Under the pieces are notes generated by a model that was not told where the DNA came from, made no database searches, and was given only the letters and a program-made list of their open reading frames with translations. Positions 26,214 through 32,160 of a stretch of DNA of 32,556 nucleotides are shown one piece after another (position 1 is the first letter of the stretch; every line of letters starts with the position of its first letter). This DNA comes from Acidimicrobiia bacterium (GTDB lineage Bacteria > Acidobacteriota > Vicinamibacteria > Vicinamibacterales > UBA2999): NCBI GenBank assembly GCA_016871255.1, contig VFZH01000029.1, positions 1-32,556 of the forward strand, read 5' to 3'. A program made the position numbers and the translations under genes.

Positions 26214-26234
26214 CCGCCGCTGAAGCTTCGGCGG
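26214..26234. terminator. Hairpin between convergent VWA and MGMT genes
   Basis: CCGCCG and CGGCGG flank CTGAAGCTT, whose centre is itself palindromic (GAAGCTTC). It lies in the 84-bp convergent gap. It lacks a T-run on both strands, so termination is only inferred from position. Confidence 0.3.
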
Positions 26235-26260
26235 ACTCGCCGCAGCCAAGGCGAAGGCGG

Positions 26261-26578
26261 TCAGCTGGTCCGAGCGCCGGGTCGCCACCGCACTTCCTCG
26301 AACCGGCGCACCCGCGTCGCCGTCACCTCCAGCCCTTCCGCTCGCAGCAGCTCCCGCTTCACCTGCAGCAGTCCGCCGTAGCCGCCGAGCGCGCCGGCCG
26401 CGGCGATGACCCGGTGACACGGCGTTCCCGGGTCGCGGCACTCGCGCAGGATCGTGCCGACAGCCCTGTGTGCGCGCGGGCTGCCCGCCAGCGCCGCGAT
26501 GTCGCCGTAGGTGGCCACGCGCCCGGTGGGAATCCGCCGGACGGCGGAAAGGACGCGGGACCGGAAGGACGAGGGCAT
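26261..26578 (-). CDS. MGMT-family alkyltransferase-like protein (DNA-binding domain only)
   Basis: 105 residues corresponding to the C-terminal DNA-binding domain of O6-methylguanine-DNA methyltransferase: TGRVATYGDIAALAGSPRAHRAVG (helix-turn-helix and arginine finger region), then PCHRVI with acceptor Cys54, then GALGGYGG. The acceptor Cys is present, unlike in ATL proteins, which carry Trp in the same motif. The N-terminal domain of Ada/Ogt is missing, so it is either a minimal alkyltransferase or a damage sensor. The ATG at 26578 matches the family start. The frame is also open upstream for 80 codons, through a heptanucleotide repeat that sits exactly where the ribosome site should be. 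Confidence 0.85.
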   Translation of the reverse strand: MPSSFRSRVLSAVRRIPTGRVATYGDIAALAGSPRAHRAVGTILRECRDPGTPCHRVIAAAGALGGYGGLLQVKRELLRAEGLEVTATRVRRFEEVRWRPGARTS

Positions 26579-26639
26579 TGGTGATTGGTGATTGGTGAAT
26601 GGTGATTGGCGATTGGCGATTGGTGATTGGCGATTGGGG
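26579..26639 (-). repeat. Heptanucleotide tandem repeat in the MGMT leader
   Basis: Read on the minus strand, eight period-7 units (CAATCGC, CAATCAC, CAATCGC, CAATCGC, CAATCAC, CATTCAC, CAATCAC, CAATCAC) run into CAATGCC, whose ATG is the MGMT start. It is the same repeat family and the same sense relative to the gene as the tract before PBP2 at 16651. The tract is in frame with MGMT and free of stops. Confidence 0.9.
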
Positions 26640-26830
26640 CCGGCGCCGGCAGCGATCACGTCATCGGGAGCCGGATGCGGCCGAGTGCCGGCGCGATCGT
26701 CCGCTGAACACGACGAACGGAACGACCAGGCTGGCCACGATCCAGGCGACCGGGAAGCAGCCTCGCGCTCGCCTCGAAGAGCGCGAACACGCTCGCGAGG
26801 CCGATCGAGAACCGCCACCAGGCGCCAGCT
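26640..26830 (-). pseudogene. Possible decayed membrane-protein fragment
   Basis: On the minus strand one frame gives GAWWRFSIGLASVFALFEASARL and, after a single shift near 26755, another gives FPVAWIVASLVVPFVVFSG. Together they look like two consecutive membrane helices broken by a frameshift. The family is not recognised, and an intact gene is ruled out by stops on both sides. It is part of the 605-bp gene-free stretch 26579-27183, which also holds the heptad repeat, a VOC fragment and a promoter candidate. Confidence 0.3.
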
Positions 26831-26921
26831 ACGTCACTGGCCACTGGAAGCAGAAGCGGACCGACGTCGGCATGTCGAAGACCTGCAGGAACGTATAGAC
26901 GCCGCGCACGTCGATGCTCAT
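26829..26921 (-). pseudogene. 5' fragment of a VOC/glyoxalase-family gene
   Basis: An ATG at 26921 on the minus strand opens MSIDVRGVYTFLQVFDMPTS followed by VRFCF and stops after 30 codons at 26829. VFDMP.SVRFY is the usual first strand and helix of VOC (glyoxalase/bleomycin-resistance) domains, which normally run about 130 residues. The rest of the domain is absent. It is preceded by a plausible promoter, so this is the start of a once functional gene cut by a deletion or join. Confidence 0.5.
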
Positions 26922-26984
26922 GTGAGTCGGTCCATGCTGCGCGCCGACCGGTGTGGAGGGGACGTCCGGTCCAGAGGCGCGGCC

Positions 26985-27013
26985 ATCATGTCACTGCGCC
27001 ACGGCCGTGCCAA
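26985..27013 (-). promoter_or_regulatory. Promoter candidate upstream of the VOC fragment
   Basis: TTGGCA (27013-27008) and CATGAT (26990-26985) on the minus strand are 17 bp apart, about 60 bp before the ATG of the VOC remnant. Confidence 0.4.
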
Positions 27014-27182
27014 GCCTGATGATCGGGCCGGCCTCCGCGACTGTCGTTCAGGCACGTGCCGTCAGGTGCCTGGCGAGCCGCGCTTCGATGCGATCGCGGC
27101 CGACGCCGTAGATGTCGGCCAGGCTGGCGACGCGCTCCGCGTCGGCCATGGCCATGGCCCGGCGCAGGGGGCCGGATCGCGT

Positions 27183-27189
27183 GTTAGAC
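27183..27189 (-). other. Lone integron-type core (GTCTAAC / GTTAGAC) at the left end of the cassette region
   Basis: On the minus strand GTCTAAC contains the stop codon of the nitrilase ORF, the usual position of an attC R'' core. No partner GTTRRRY or paired arm is found in the next 250 bp, so the attC of this cassette is either degenerate or deleted. It marks the junction between ordinary chromosome with debris and the cassette region. Confidence 0.45.
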
Positions 27190-27420
27190 GTCGCGGCTCG
27201 TGACGGGGCGCACGGCGACCAAGTCGTTGTCCCCAACCGCGCGGACCGCCGAGGGCGGCAACGTCACGAGTGCCTGGGTCCGACCGGAGGCGGTGACGAA
27301 TTCCACCTCGACGGCGTCGGGGCCGTACACCTCGACGACGGTGCCCAAGTCGCCTTGCTTCAGTCCCTGCGACGACAGGTCGTCCCGCAGCACCACGACA
27401 TCGAGATTCCGCAGCGTCAT
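27184..27420 (-). other. DUF4926 segment with its own possible start
   Basis: Within the nitrilase frame, an ATG at 27420 begins exactly where known DUF4926 proteins begin (MTLRNLDVVVL) and has CAGGGGG 6 nt upstream as a ribosome site. It could therefore be made as a free 78-residue protein as well as the C-terminal domain of the fusion. DUF4926 proteins often occur in toxin-antitoxin-like pairs with another small protein; that partner is not seen here. Confidence 0.5.
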
Positions 27421-28230
27421 GGACGGCCCCCTGGATACGCCGTGACGAATCGCGGCACGGTCTCGCCGGGACGGACGAACCAGATACTCACGACGACGGC
27501 GGACGTCGATGGCCCCGATCAATAGATCTGGTTCGAACTGTCTGGCGACCTGCCGGACGGTTCCGTCGGACCCAGTGATCGCGGAGGACCCGTAGGACTC
27601 GAGACCGTTGATGCGTCCAGTGACGTCGGCCCGAACTACCCAGATGCCGCATTCGGTTGCTCGCTGCACGTCCGTCTGGCGCGCTTGTGCTACGACATCG
27701 GCCCCGCCCTTCGCTGGAGCCAGTGCATTATTGGTCGGCACGAACACGGCACTCGCCCCGCGAGCGGCCATGCCCTGCACCAACTCGGCAAAGGTCGAGT
27801 CTCGACAGATCGCGATGCCGAACACCAGGCCGCCAACCTTGAACAGGTCCGCAGCGGCTCCAGGCGTGTAGACGGATCGGTTGATAGCCGGATGCATCTT
27901 CCGATACACACCGACGACCTTGTTGCGAGAGAAGACGGCGGCGGAGTTGAACCAGCGGCCGTCGGCTCCGGCCTCGGTGAAACCGACAATTGTGGTGACG
28001 GAGTCACTGGCCAGAGGACTCAGGAGAGTACGCAGCTGCCCGCTCTCAACGTCGATTGCGAAGTGGTCTGGATCGTCGCTGTCGTCGGCGAGCCCGCCGA
28101 TTACCGCTTCCGGACAGCAGAGGATCTCGACGCCGGCCGCCTCGCAGACCTTGACCTGCTCCGCGATGAGCCCAATCGCCTCCACGGATCCGCTGGGCAG
28201 CAGAGGCGCCTGGTATCCAGCCACTCTCAT
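27184..28230 (-). CDS. Carbon-nitrogen hydrolase (nitrilase superfamily) fused to DUF4926
   Basis: 348 residues. Residues 1-255 form a nitrilase fold with the whole catalytic triad: Glu41 (CCPEAVIGG), Lys111 (VYRKMHPAI) and Cys142 (AICRDSTF). The family hydrolyses nitriles or amides; the substrate is unknown. Residues 271-348 are a DUF4926 domain (LDVVVL, LKQGDLGTVVEVYG, VEVEFVTASG, ALVTLPPSAVRAV), which normally occurs as a separate 75-residue protein. The ATG at 28230 lies 28 bp after an attC core, and the stop lies in another core, so the gene fills one minus-oriented cassette. The fusion could be a recent in-frame join; see the internal start at 27420. Confidence 0.82.
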   Translation of the reverse strand: MRVAGYQAPLLPSGSVEAIGLIAEQVKVCEAAGVEILCCPEAVIGGLADDSDDPDHFAIDVESGQLRTLLSPLASDSVTTIVGFTEAGADGRWFNSAAVFSRNKVVGVYRKMHPAINRSVYTPGAAADLFKVGGLVFGIAICRDSTFAELVQGMAARGASAVFVPTNNALAPAKGGADVVAQARQTDVQRATECGIWVVRADVTGRINGLESYGSSAITGSDGTVRQVARQFEPDLLIGAIDVRRRREYLVRPSRRDRAAIRHGVSRGPSMTLRNLDVVVLRDDLSSQGLKQGDLGTVVEVYGPDAVEVEFVTASGRTQALVTLPPSAVRAVGDNDLVAVRPVTSRDV

Positions 28231-28256
28231 CGTGGTTGAGGATCGTCTTGAATTCG

Positions 28257-28342
28257 GTCTAACGCCTGCGGCTCAGCCGCGGCGGCGTGATGCATTCTTG
28301 GCAACCCGGCGCGCCGCCGTCGGCTGCAGCCGCTTGTAAGCC
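28257..28342 (-). other. attC-like recombination site 1 (minus orientation)
   Basis: On the minus strand it begins GGCTTAC (R'', one mismatch to CTAAC) and ends GTTAGAC (R'). The left arm GCGGCTGCAGCCGACGGCGG pairs with the reverse complement of the right arm if one G and one A on the left arm are left unpaired. These extrahelical bases give the site its minus orientation. The DUF2442 ORF reads through most of it, giving the peptide KRLQPTAA often seen at cassette ORF ends. Confidence 0.7.
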
Positions 28343-28620
28343 GGCCGTATCGCTTTGCGGGTGCCCTTCGGGCGAGGTGCTGGCGTACCGTTGAGCATGC
28401 CTTCGGCGCTGATGTCCTCGTCGATGTCCGGCCAGTGGACGCCGTAGCCGTCACCAATCAGTTTCCAGTTGGCGCGTTGGGCTGGCGTGGCGTCCGACAG
28501 GCGCCAGGACCACGCGAGCGGAACACTGATGACTCGACCGTCGGCCAGATGGGCCGTGATCGTTTCGTCGGTGACTTCAACGCTCCGAATCGTCGCTTCC
28601 GTCAGGACCACAGTGCTCAT
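28273..28620 (-). CDS. DUF2442 domain-containing protein
   Basis: 115 residues. The ATG at 28620 was chosen because MSTVVLTEATIRSVEVTDE matches the start of DUF2442 proteins; an upstream in-frame start at 28656 exists. The conserved core includes LADGRVISVPLAWSWRL and NWKLIGDGYGVHWPDIDEDISAEGML. The C-terminus (RLQPTAARR...) is translated from the attC site and is probably not functional. Function is unknown, but DUF2442 usually follows DUF4160, as here, and the pair is regarded as a candidate toxin-antitoxin module. It overlaps the DUF4160 gene by 44 bp. Confidence 0.85.
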   Translation of the reverse strand: MSTVVLTEATIRSVEVTDETITAHLADGRVISVPLAWSWRLSDATPAQRANWKLIGDGYGVHWPDIDEDISAEGMLNGTPAPRPKGTRKAIRPAYKRLQPTAARRVAKNASRRRG

Positions 28621-28840
28621 GCCATGCCTCGCTGATGCGAGCCTCGTACTCAACAATTATGCGCCGAATCTCGTTCAGTTCCCGTGCGCCGAAACCTCGA
28701 TTCCACGCCAGAACCACGGGATCGAGCCAGAACTTGGCCTGATTCCGTTCACGTTGGACGTGGACGTGCATCGGCTCGGCGCAGTCGAAACTGTAGAAAT
28801 AGAACCGGTATGGTCCCGGAATGTCCCCAACTCTCGGCAC
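28577..28840 (-). CDS. DUF4160 domain-containing protein
   Basis: 87 residues with the DUF4160 hallmarks: GPYRFYFYSFDCAEPMHVHVQRE, AKFWLDPVVLAWNRGF, then ELNEIRRIIVEYEARISEAWHEHC. The start is the GTG at 28840; a stop codon lies three codons upstream, so no longer form is possible. No clear ribosome site is seen. It is the first gene of a two-gene cassette with DUF2442. The upstream boundary of the cassette is missing because an insertion sequence begins about 50 bp away. It could be the toxin-like partner of a stabilisation pair (inference). Confidence 0.82.
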   Translation of the reverse strand: MPRVGDIPGPYRFYFYSFDCAEPMHVHVQRERNQAKFWLDPVVLAWNRGFGARELNEIRRIIVEYEARISEAWHEHCGPDGSDDSER

Positions 28841-28889
28841 GATGTTCTACGTGATGATCTCATCGTCGTCGTGCCCGCGCCAAGTCCGG

Positions 28890-30194
28890 CTAAGGAGTCC
28901 GATCGAAATTAGATGATCAAGTTGATCGAGGGCGGAGTTCATAGTTCCAGTCGCCGTGGAACGCATGGCGATGAAGCGCCAGCTGGCGCATCTCGGCGGC
29001 GGTGACCACCACGCCGGTCTTGTAGCGTCGTTTATCGAGCTTGGCCTTGACGCGCAAGCCAGCGGCTGTGCGCGTGTGCCCGATCAACTCGACGACGGTC
29101 TCGAAGGTCCGGAGCGGGCGACCGCGCCAGTTCTGCGTGATGTGGCAGAACAGACGATGCTCGACCTTGTTCCACTTGCTCGTGCCGGGAGGGAAATGCG
29201 AGACGTGGATGGTGATCCGCAGGTCGTCCGCGAGGCGCTGAAGTGCCAGCTTCCAGCCGCGCGCCCGGTAGCCGTGACTGCCGCCCGCATCCGCGGTGAT
29301 GGAGAGGGCCTCGGCCGTCGGATACGCGCGACGGCCCATCATCGTCCACCATTGACGAATCGAGGCGACCGCAAACGCCGGCGTGTCGTGGTCGCGCCCG
29401 ACGCTGACCCACGCTTCGTTCCGCGCCATGTCGTAGACACCGTACGGCATGGCTTTACCCACCGCGTCGCCGGGGAAATCATGCACGCGCACCCGCTCGG
29501 GCGCGCCGGTGGGCTGCCACTCGCGGCCGCCGATTGTGAAATCGCCGACCAATGCCTTCTTCTTCGTGTCGACCGAGATGACCGGTTGTCCGGCGGCCAT
29601 GAATGCCGTCGCCGTCGCATTGATGTGCGCGAATTGCGCATGGCGGTCCGGGTGCGCGGCGCCTTCGCGCGCCTTCTCCAACGCATGCATCCGGTAGCCC
29701 AAGTCGCGCAGCAGCCGACCCACGGTTGTCGCGCTCACGCGAAAGCCCTGCGTCGTCAACGCGCTCGCCAGCTTCGCGGTGCTCTTGCACGTCCACCGCA
29801 ACGGCGACTCCGGATCGCCGCGCAGCAAGGGCTCGACGAGCCGATCGAGTGCTTCGGCGATGCCGGGCTGGGTGAGGTCGATGCCCGGCCGCCCCGCGCC
29901 GGCGCGACGAATCCGGTGCGATGCGGTCACCCCCGCCGCCAACTCCGCTCGTCCCGATCGGATGGTCGCACGCGCGAGGCCCGTCGCCGCCGACACCACC
30001 GAATCGCCGCCGTCACCCACCGCCACCGACTCGGCGGCCGCCCACAAGCGGCGCCCGCGCTCATCGAGCACAGCGCCCATCGTGGCCCACTTGGCCACGA
30101 GCGTCGCCTCGATCTCCGTGTCGCGCCTCACGCCACACGTGTTAGATCACAAACCGCCCCTTCTTGGCAAACTAATTTACGCGGGACGCCTTAG
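28890..30194 (-). mobile_element. Complete ISAzo13-type insertion sequence, 1305 bp
   Basis: The ends are imperfect inverted repeats of about 32 bp. The left end reads CTAAGGAGTCC, five unpaired bases, AAATTAG; the right end (minus strand) reads CTAAGGCGTCC, five bases, AAATTAG, with CAAG matching further in. GG flanks both ends and may be a 2-bp target duplication or chance. It encodes one full-length transposase on the minus strand. The right end cuts an IS110-family transposase gene. Confidence 0.8.
28917..30131 (-). CDS. ISAzo13-family DDE transposase
   Basis: 404 residues, full length. The N-terminus contains a helix-turn-helix region (ATGLARATIRSG; VSATTVGRLLRDLGYR). The catalytic residues of the DDE fold are visible: Asp188 (VISVDTKKK), Asp281 (ITADAGGSHG) and Glu324 (GTSKWNKVEHRLF). 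The start is a GTG at 30131 just inside the right terminal repeat. With both ends present and no frameshift, the element looks capable of transposition. Confidence 0.92.
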   Translation of the reverse strand: MRRDTEIEATLVAKWATMGAVLDERGRRLWAAAESVAVGDGGDSVVSAATGLARATIRSGRAELAAGVTASHRIRRAGAGRPGIDLTQPGIAEALDRLVEPLLRGDPESPLRWTCKSTAKLASALTTQGFRVSATTVGRLLRDLGYRMHALEKAREGAAHPDRHAQFAHINATATAFMAAGQPVISVDTKKKALVGDFTIGGREWQPTGAPERVRVHDFPGDAVGKAMPYGVYDMARNEAWVSVGRDHDTPAFAVASIRQWWTMMGRRAYPTAEALSITADAGGSHGYRARGWKLALQRLADDLRITIHVSHFPPGTSKWNKVEHRLFCHITQNWRGRPLRTFETVVELIGHTRTAAGLRVKAKLDKRRYKTGVVVTAAEMRQLALHRHAFHGDWNYELRPRST

Positions 30195-30465
30195 GGATGA
30201 GCGACGGCGCCACGACCTGGCAGTCGCAGCCCTGACCGGTCAGGTCGCGATACAGGCCGTAGCCGCACGGCCCGGCTTCATAGGTAAACACCAGCGTGGG
30301 CGTTTTCGCCCGGAGCCGCCGAATCAGTTTCGAGAGATCCGCCTGGCGGGTACCGATTGTGCCGACGTACACGGGCGGATCGGCGCTCTGGCCCAAGGCG
30401 TGGGCGACCGCGATCGAATCTTTGTGGACATCCAGACCGACGAACAGCGGAGTAGACTGGGCCAT
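30172..30465 (-). pseudogene. IS110-family transposase, 3'-truncated
   Basis: 97 codons. The N-terminal RuvC-like DEDD domain is present: FVGLDVHKDSIAVA with the first Asp, VFTYEAGPCGYGLYRDL with the Glu, and CDCQVVAPSLIP. Homology stops at SLIP, exactly where the ISAzo13 end begins at 30194, and the last residues are read from that element. The second half, including the last acidic residues and the Tnp20 Ser domain, is missing and is not found on the other side of ISAzo13. It cannot be catalytic. Confidence 0.85.
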
Positions 30466-30556
30466 GGCTGACCTCCGGGAACACGACGCCGCGGACCATG
30501 CGGCGTGGCGGCTCTGGCCGTTCAGGCTAACCCGCGATGACCACCGGAGGTCAGCC
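30466..30556. other. IS110 5' non-coding end with 13-bp inverted repeat
   Basis: GGCTGACCTCCGG (30466-30478) and CCGGAGGTCAGCC (30544-30556) are perfect inverted arms directly before the truncated IS110 ATG. In IS110-group elements the non-coding end carries the bridge RNA. This retained end may still contain that sequence, although no transposase partner survives here. Confidence 0.4.
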
Positions 30557-30601
30557 TGTTCGTAGTGCCGAAGTCATTCTGTCTAGCCCGCCAATCGTGA
30601 T

Positions 30602-30631
30602 TTGCTAGGTCTGTATATACAGGTGTATACT
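30602..30631 (+). promoter_or_regulatory. Promoter and operator-like dyad of brnTA
   Basis: TTGCTA (30602-30607) and TATACT (30626-30631) are 18 bp apart, 8 bp before the brnT GTG. The dyads TGTATATACA (30612-30621) and GTATA...TATAC lie between and over the -10, as expected for autorepression by the ribbon-helix-helix BrnA or the BrnTA complex (family knowledge). The low GC stands out from its surroundings. Confidence 0.6.
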
Positions 30632-30638
30632 CACGTGA

Positions 30639-30932
30639 GTGCGCTTCAGCTGGGATGCTCGCAAGAGCGATCGAAACCTCCGCGAGCGTGGATTTGATTT
30701 CGAGTTCGCCACGCAGGTCTTCGAGAGCGCGACGCTGGAGCAGGTAGATTCTCGCCGCAACTATGGTGAGCGCCGGGTAGTCGCCCTGGGTGCGGCTCAG
30801 GGCATTGCGCTGACTGTGGTGTACACCGATCGGGCCGACAAGGGCGGGGAGATCAATCGACGAATCATTTCGGCCCGGAAGAGTAACCGTCGTGAGCGCG
30901 AAGCCTACAAGCAGGCGACCAGCGCGGAGTAG
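30639..30932 (+). CDS. brnT: BrnT family toxin
   Basis: 97 residues, typical BrnT length. MRFSWDARKSDRNLRERGFDFEFATQVFES, read from a GTG at 30639, matches the family start (FxWDxxKxxxNxxKHGxxFexA); GERRVVALGAAQGIALTVVYTD and RRIISARKSNRREREAY complete the RelE-like fold. BrnT is a ribonuclease toxin that halts translation and is neutralised by BrnA. The leader is very short, with no clear ribosome site. It overlaps brnA by 41 bp. It forms a plus-oriented cassette with brnA, whose left boundary was lost next to the IS110 remnant. Confidence 0.92.
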   Translation: MRFSWDARKSDRNLRERGFDFEFATQVFESATLEQVDSRRNYGERRVVALGAAQGIALTVVYTDRADKGGEINRRIISARKSNRREREAYKQATSAE

Positions 30933-31215
30933 CCCAGTCCGACGCGGCCGGGCTGATCTGTCGCGACTGCGGCGCATGTCGGAGCGAGAGATCCAAGCGA
31001 CGTCTCCATCAGAATTGGCGGACTTGCCGGACGATTTCTGGAAGGATGCGACCGTGGTGGCGCCGCCGGTCAAGCAGCCGATTTCCCTTCGGGTCGATTC
31101 GGATGTCTTGGAATGGTTCAAGACGCAGGGGCCGCGGTACCAGTCCCGGATCAACGCCGTGCTTCGCTCCTACATGAGCCAACGGCGGCAGGGGTCGAAG
31201 CGAAGGGCGGGCTAA
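30892..31215 (+). CDS. brnA: BrnA family antitoxin
   Basis: 107 residues from the GTG at 30892; an ATG at 30976 is a shorter alternative, but the RADLSRLRRMSEREI part is also usual in the family. The C-terminal ribbon-helix-helix is clear: KQPISLRVDSDVLEWFKTQGPRYQSRINAVLRSYM. BrnA binds BrnT and represses the operon promoter. The stop codon TAA lies inside the attC R'' core GGCTAAC at 31210-31216, the standard position for a cassette gene. Confidence 0.92.
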   Translation: MSAKPTSRRPARSSPVRRGRADLSRLRRMSEREIQATSPSELADLPDDFWKDATVVAPPVKQPISLRVDSDVLEWFKTQGPRYQSRINAVLRSYMSQRRQGSKRRAG

Positions 31216-31290
31216 CAAGGCGATGGACCAGACACCGCGTCGGGCCGCTCTCGCGTCCCTCCCGGCGCTGGTCATCGCCGGACGTTAGGC
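31210..31290 (+). other. attC recombination site 2 (plus orientation)
   Basis: 81 bp from GGCTAAC (R'') to GTTAGGC (R'). The left arm GGCGATGGACCAG pairs with the right arm CTGGTCATCGCC apart from one extra G on the left, the extrahelical base that sets orientation. The centre is variable. It lies right after brnA, and the next ORF begins 10 bp after the G/TT crossover point. Confidence 0.88.
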
Positions 31291-31294
31291 GGCC

Positions 31295-31903
31295 ATGGAG
31301 GCAGCATCTCGCGTGACTGAAGAAGAGCGAATCGCCATCATCGATCTGGCCGACGATCTGCAGGTCCGTAAGCAGCGGATATTCAAGATCCTGCCACGCC
31401 TGGGCATTCTCCCGACGCAGCGCCGCGAGGCAAGTCGCGGTAACCAGAACGTTGCCACGGTGAGCCAAGCTGAGGCGGCGCCTATCCGCTCTGAGATCGA
31501 GAGGTCTTCCGAGTCACCGAGCGGCGGTGCCAGGCCAGGTACTCTTGCGGCATTCTCTTCCGATGACGTCGGCTTCTTCTACCTGATCCAGCTTGAGCCT
31601 GAGCATGACACTGGTCGGTTCAAGGTGGGCTTCACGATGGACCTCGACGGCCGCCTCCAAAAGCACCGGTGCTCCGCGCCGTTCGCTCGGTACGTCTCGT
31701 CATGGCCCTGCCGGCGCGTCTGGGAACGGGCGGCAATCGACTGCGTCACGACCGGGTGCGACCAGCTGCACACGGAGGTCTTTCGAGCCGCGTCAATGGA
31801 CCAAGTCTCTTCGCGCGCGCAGGCCTTCTTCACGATGATGCCGGGGCTGGAAGCCGAGGTGGCGGATGACGAACAAGCCGAATCTGAGAACGCGGCCGGC
31901 TAA
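31295..31903 (+). CDS. GIY-YIG-like (T5orf172/MUG113-type) nuclease domain protein
   Basis: 202 residues. The N-terminal 45 residues look like a helix-turn-helix (LADDLQVRKQRIFKILPRLGIL), followed by a disordered linker (50-88). Residues 92-180 resemble the T5orf172 branch of GIY-YIG proteins: GFFYLIQLEPE, then GRFKVGFTMDLDGRLQKHR with the conserved Arg, then a WERAAID helix and HTEVFR. A DNA-cleaving or DNA-binding role is likely but unproven. It is a textbook cassette gene: ATG 10 bp after attC 2 and stop inside the R'' of attC 3. Confidence 0.75.
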   Translation: MEAASRVTEEERIAIIDLADDLQVRKQRIFKILPRLGILPTQRREASRGNQNVATVSQAEAAPIRSEIERSSESPSGGARPGTLAAFSSDDVGFFYLIQLEPEHDTGRFKVGFTMDLDGRLQKHRCSAPFARYVSSWPCRRVWERAAIDCVTTGCDQLHTEVFRAASMDQVSSRAQAFFTMMPGLEAEVADDEQAESENAAG

Positions 31904-31958
31904 CGCTCAGCATGCAGCGGACGGCGCTCCGCGCTGCCGCTGATGCTGAGCGTTAGAC
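31898..31958 (+). other. attC recombination site 3 (plus orientation)
   Basis: 61 bp from GGCTAAC to GTTAGAC. The left arm GCTCAGCATGCAGCGG pairs with the right arm CCGCTGATGCTGAGC except for one unpaired G on the left arm, the orientation-setting extrahelical base. The inner stem is GGCGCTCCGCGCTGCC-like. It holds the stop of the GIY-YIG ORF. Confidence 0.9.
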
Positions 31959-31965
31959 AGCGGTA

Positions 31966-32160
31966 CTAGCCGGATCCTGGCAGGGAAATTCCGAGATTAC
32001 GACAGATCTTGTTGGCGAGGACGTTGGGGATCTCGGTGTGGCGGGGCACTGCCTCTACCGCGCCTGTCGTGGGGTTCGACCACAGGGAGTGCGCGCCGCC
32101 TTCGCGCTTGAGCACGCACCCGTGCTGACGCAGGTGGCGCAGCAGCGAGCTGCGTTTCAC
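31966..32160 (-). CDS. hicA: HicA family toxin
   Basis: 64 residues, the normal size. MKRSSLLRHLRQHGCVLKRE is the first helix and strand of the dsRBD-like fold. GGAHSLW carries the conserved catalytic His24, and PRHTEIPNVLANKICRNLGI is the typical end. HicA is an mRNA interferase. It starts at a GTG overlapping the hicB stop by 4 bp, so the antitoxin is made first. It is transcribed against the orientation of the neighbouring attC sites, and its stop lies 8 bp from attC 3. Confidence 0.9.
   Translation of the reverse strand: MKRSSLLRHLRQHGCVLKREGGAHSLWSNPTTGAVEAVPRHTEIPNVLANKICRNLGISLPGSG

Noticed and set aside
30141-30147. GTTAGAT as another integron core
   Set aside because: It lies inside the right end of the ISAzo13 element and has no paired arm.
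28956-30194. Plus-strand 412-codon frame opposite the ISAzo13 transposase
   Set aside because: The minus strand has the DDE transposase with all catalytic residues; the plus-strand frame is a shadow.
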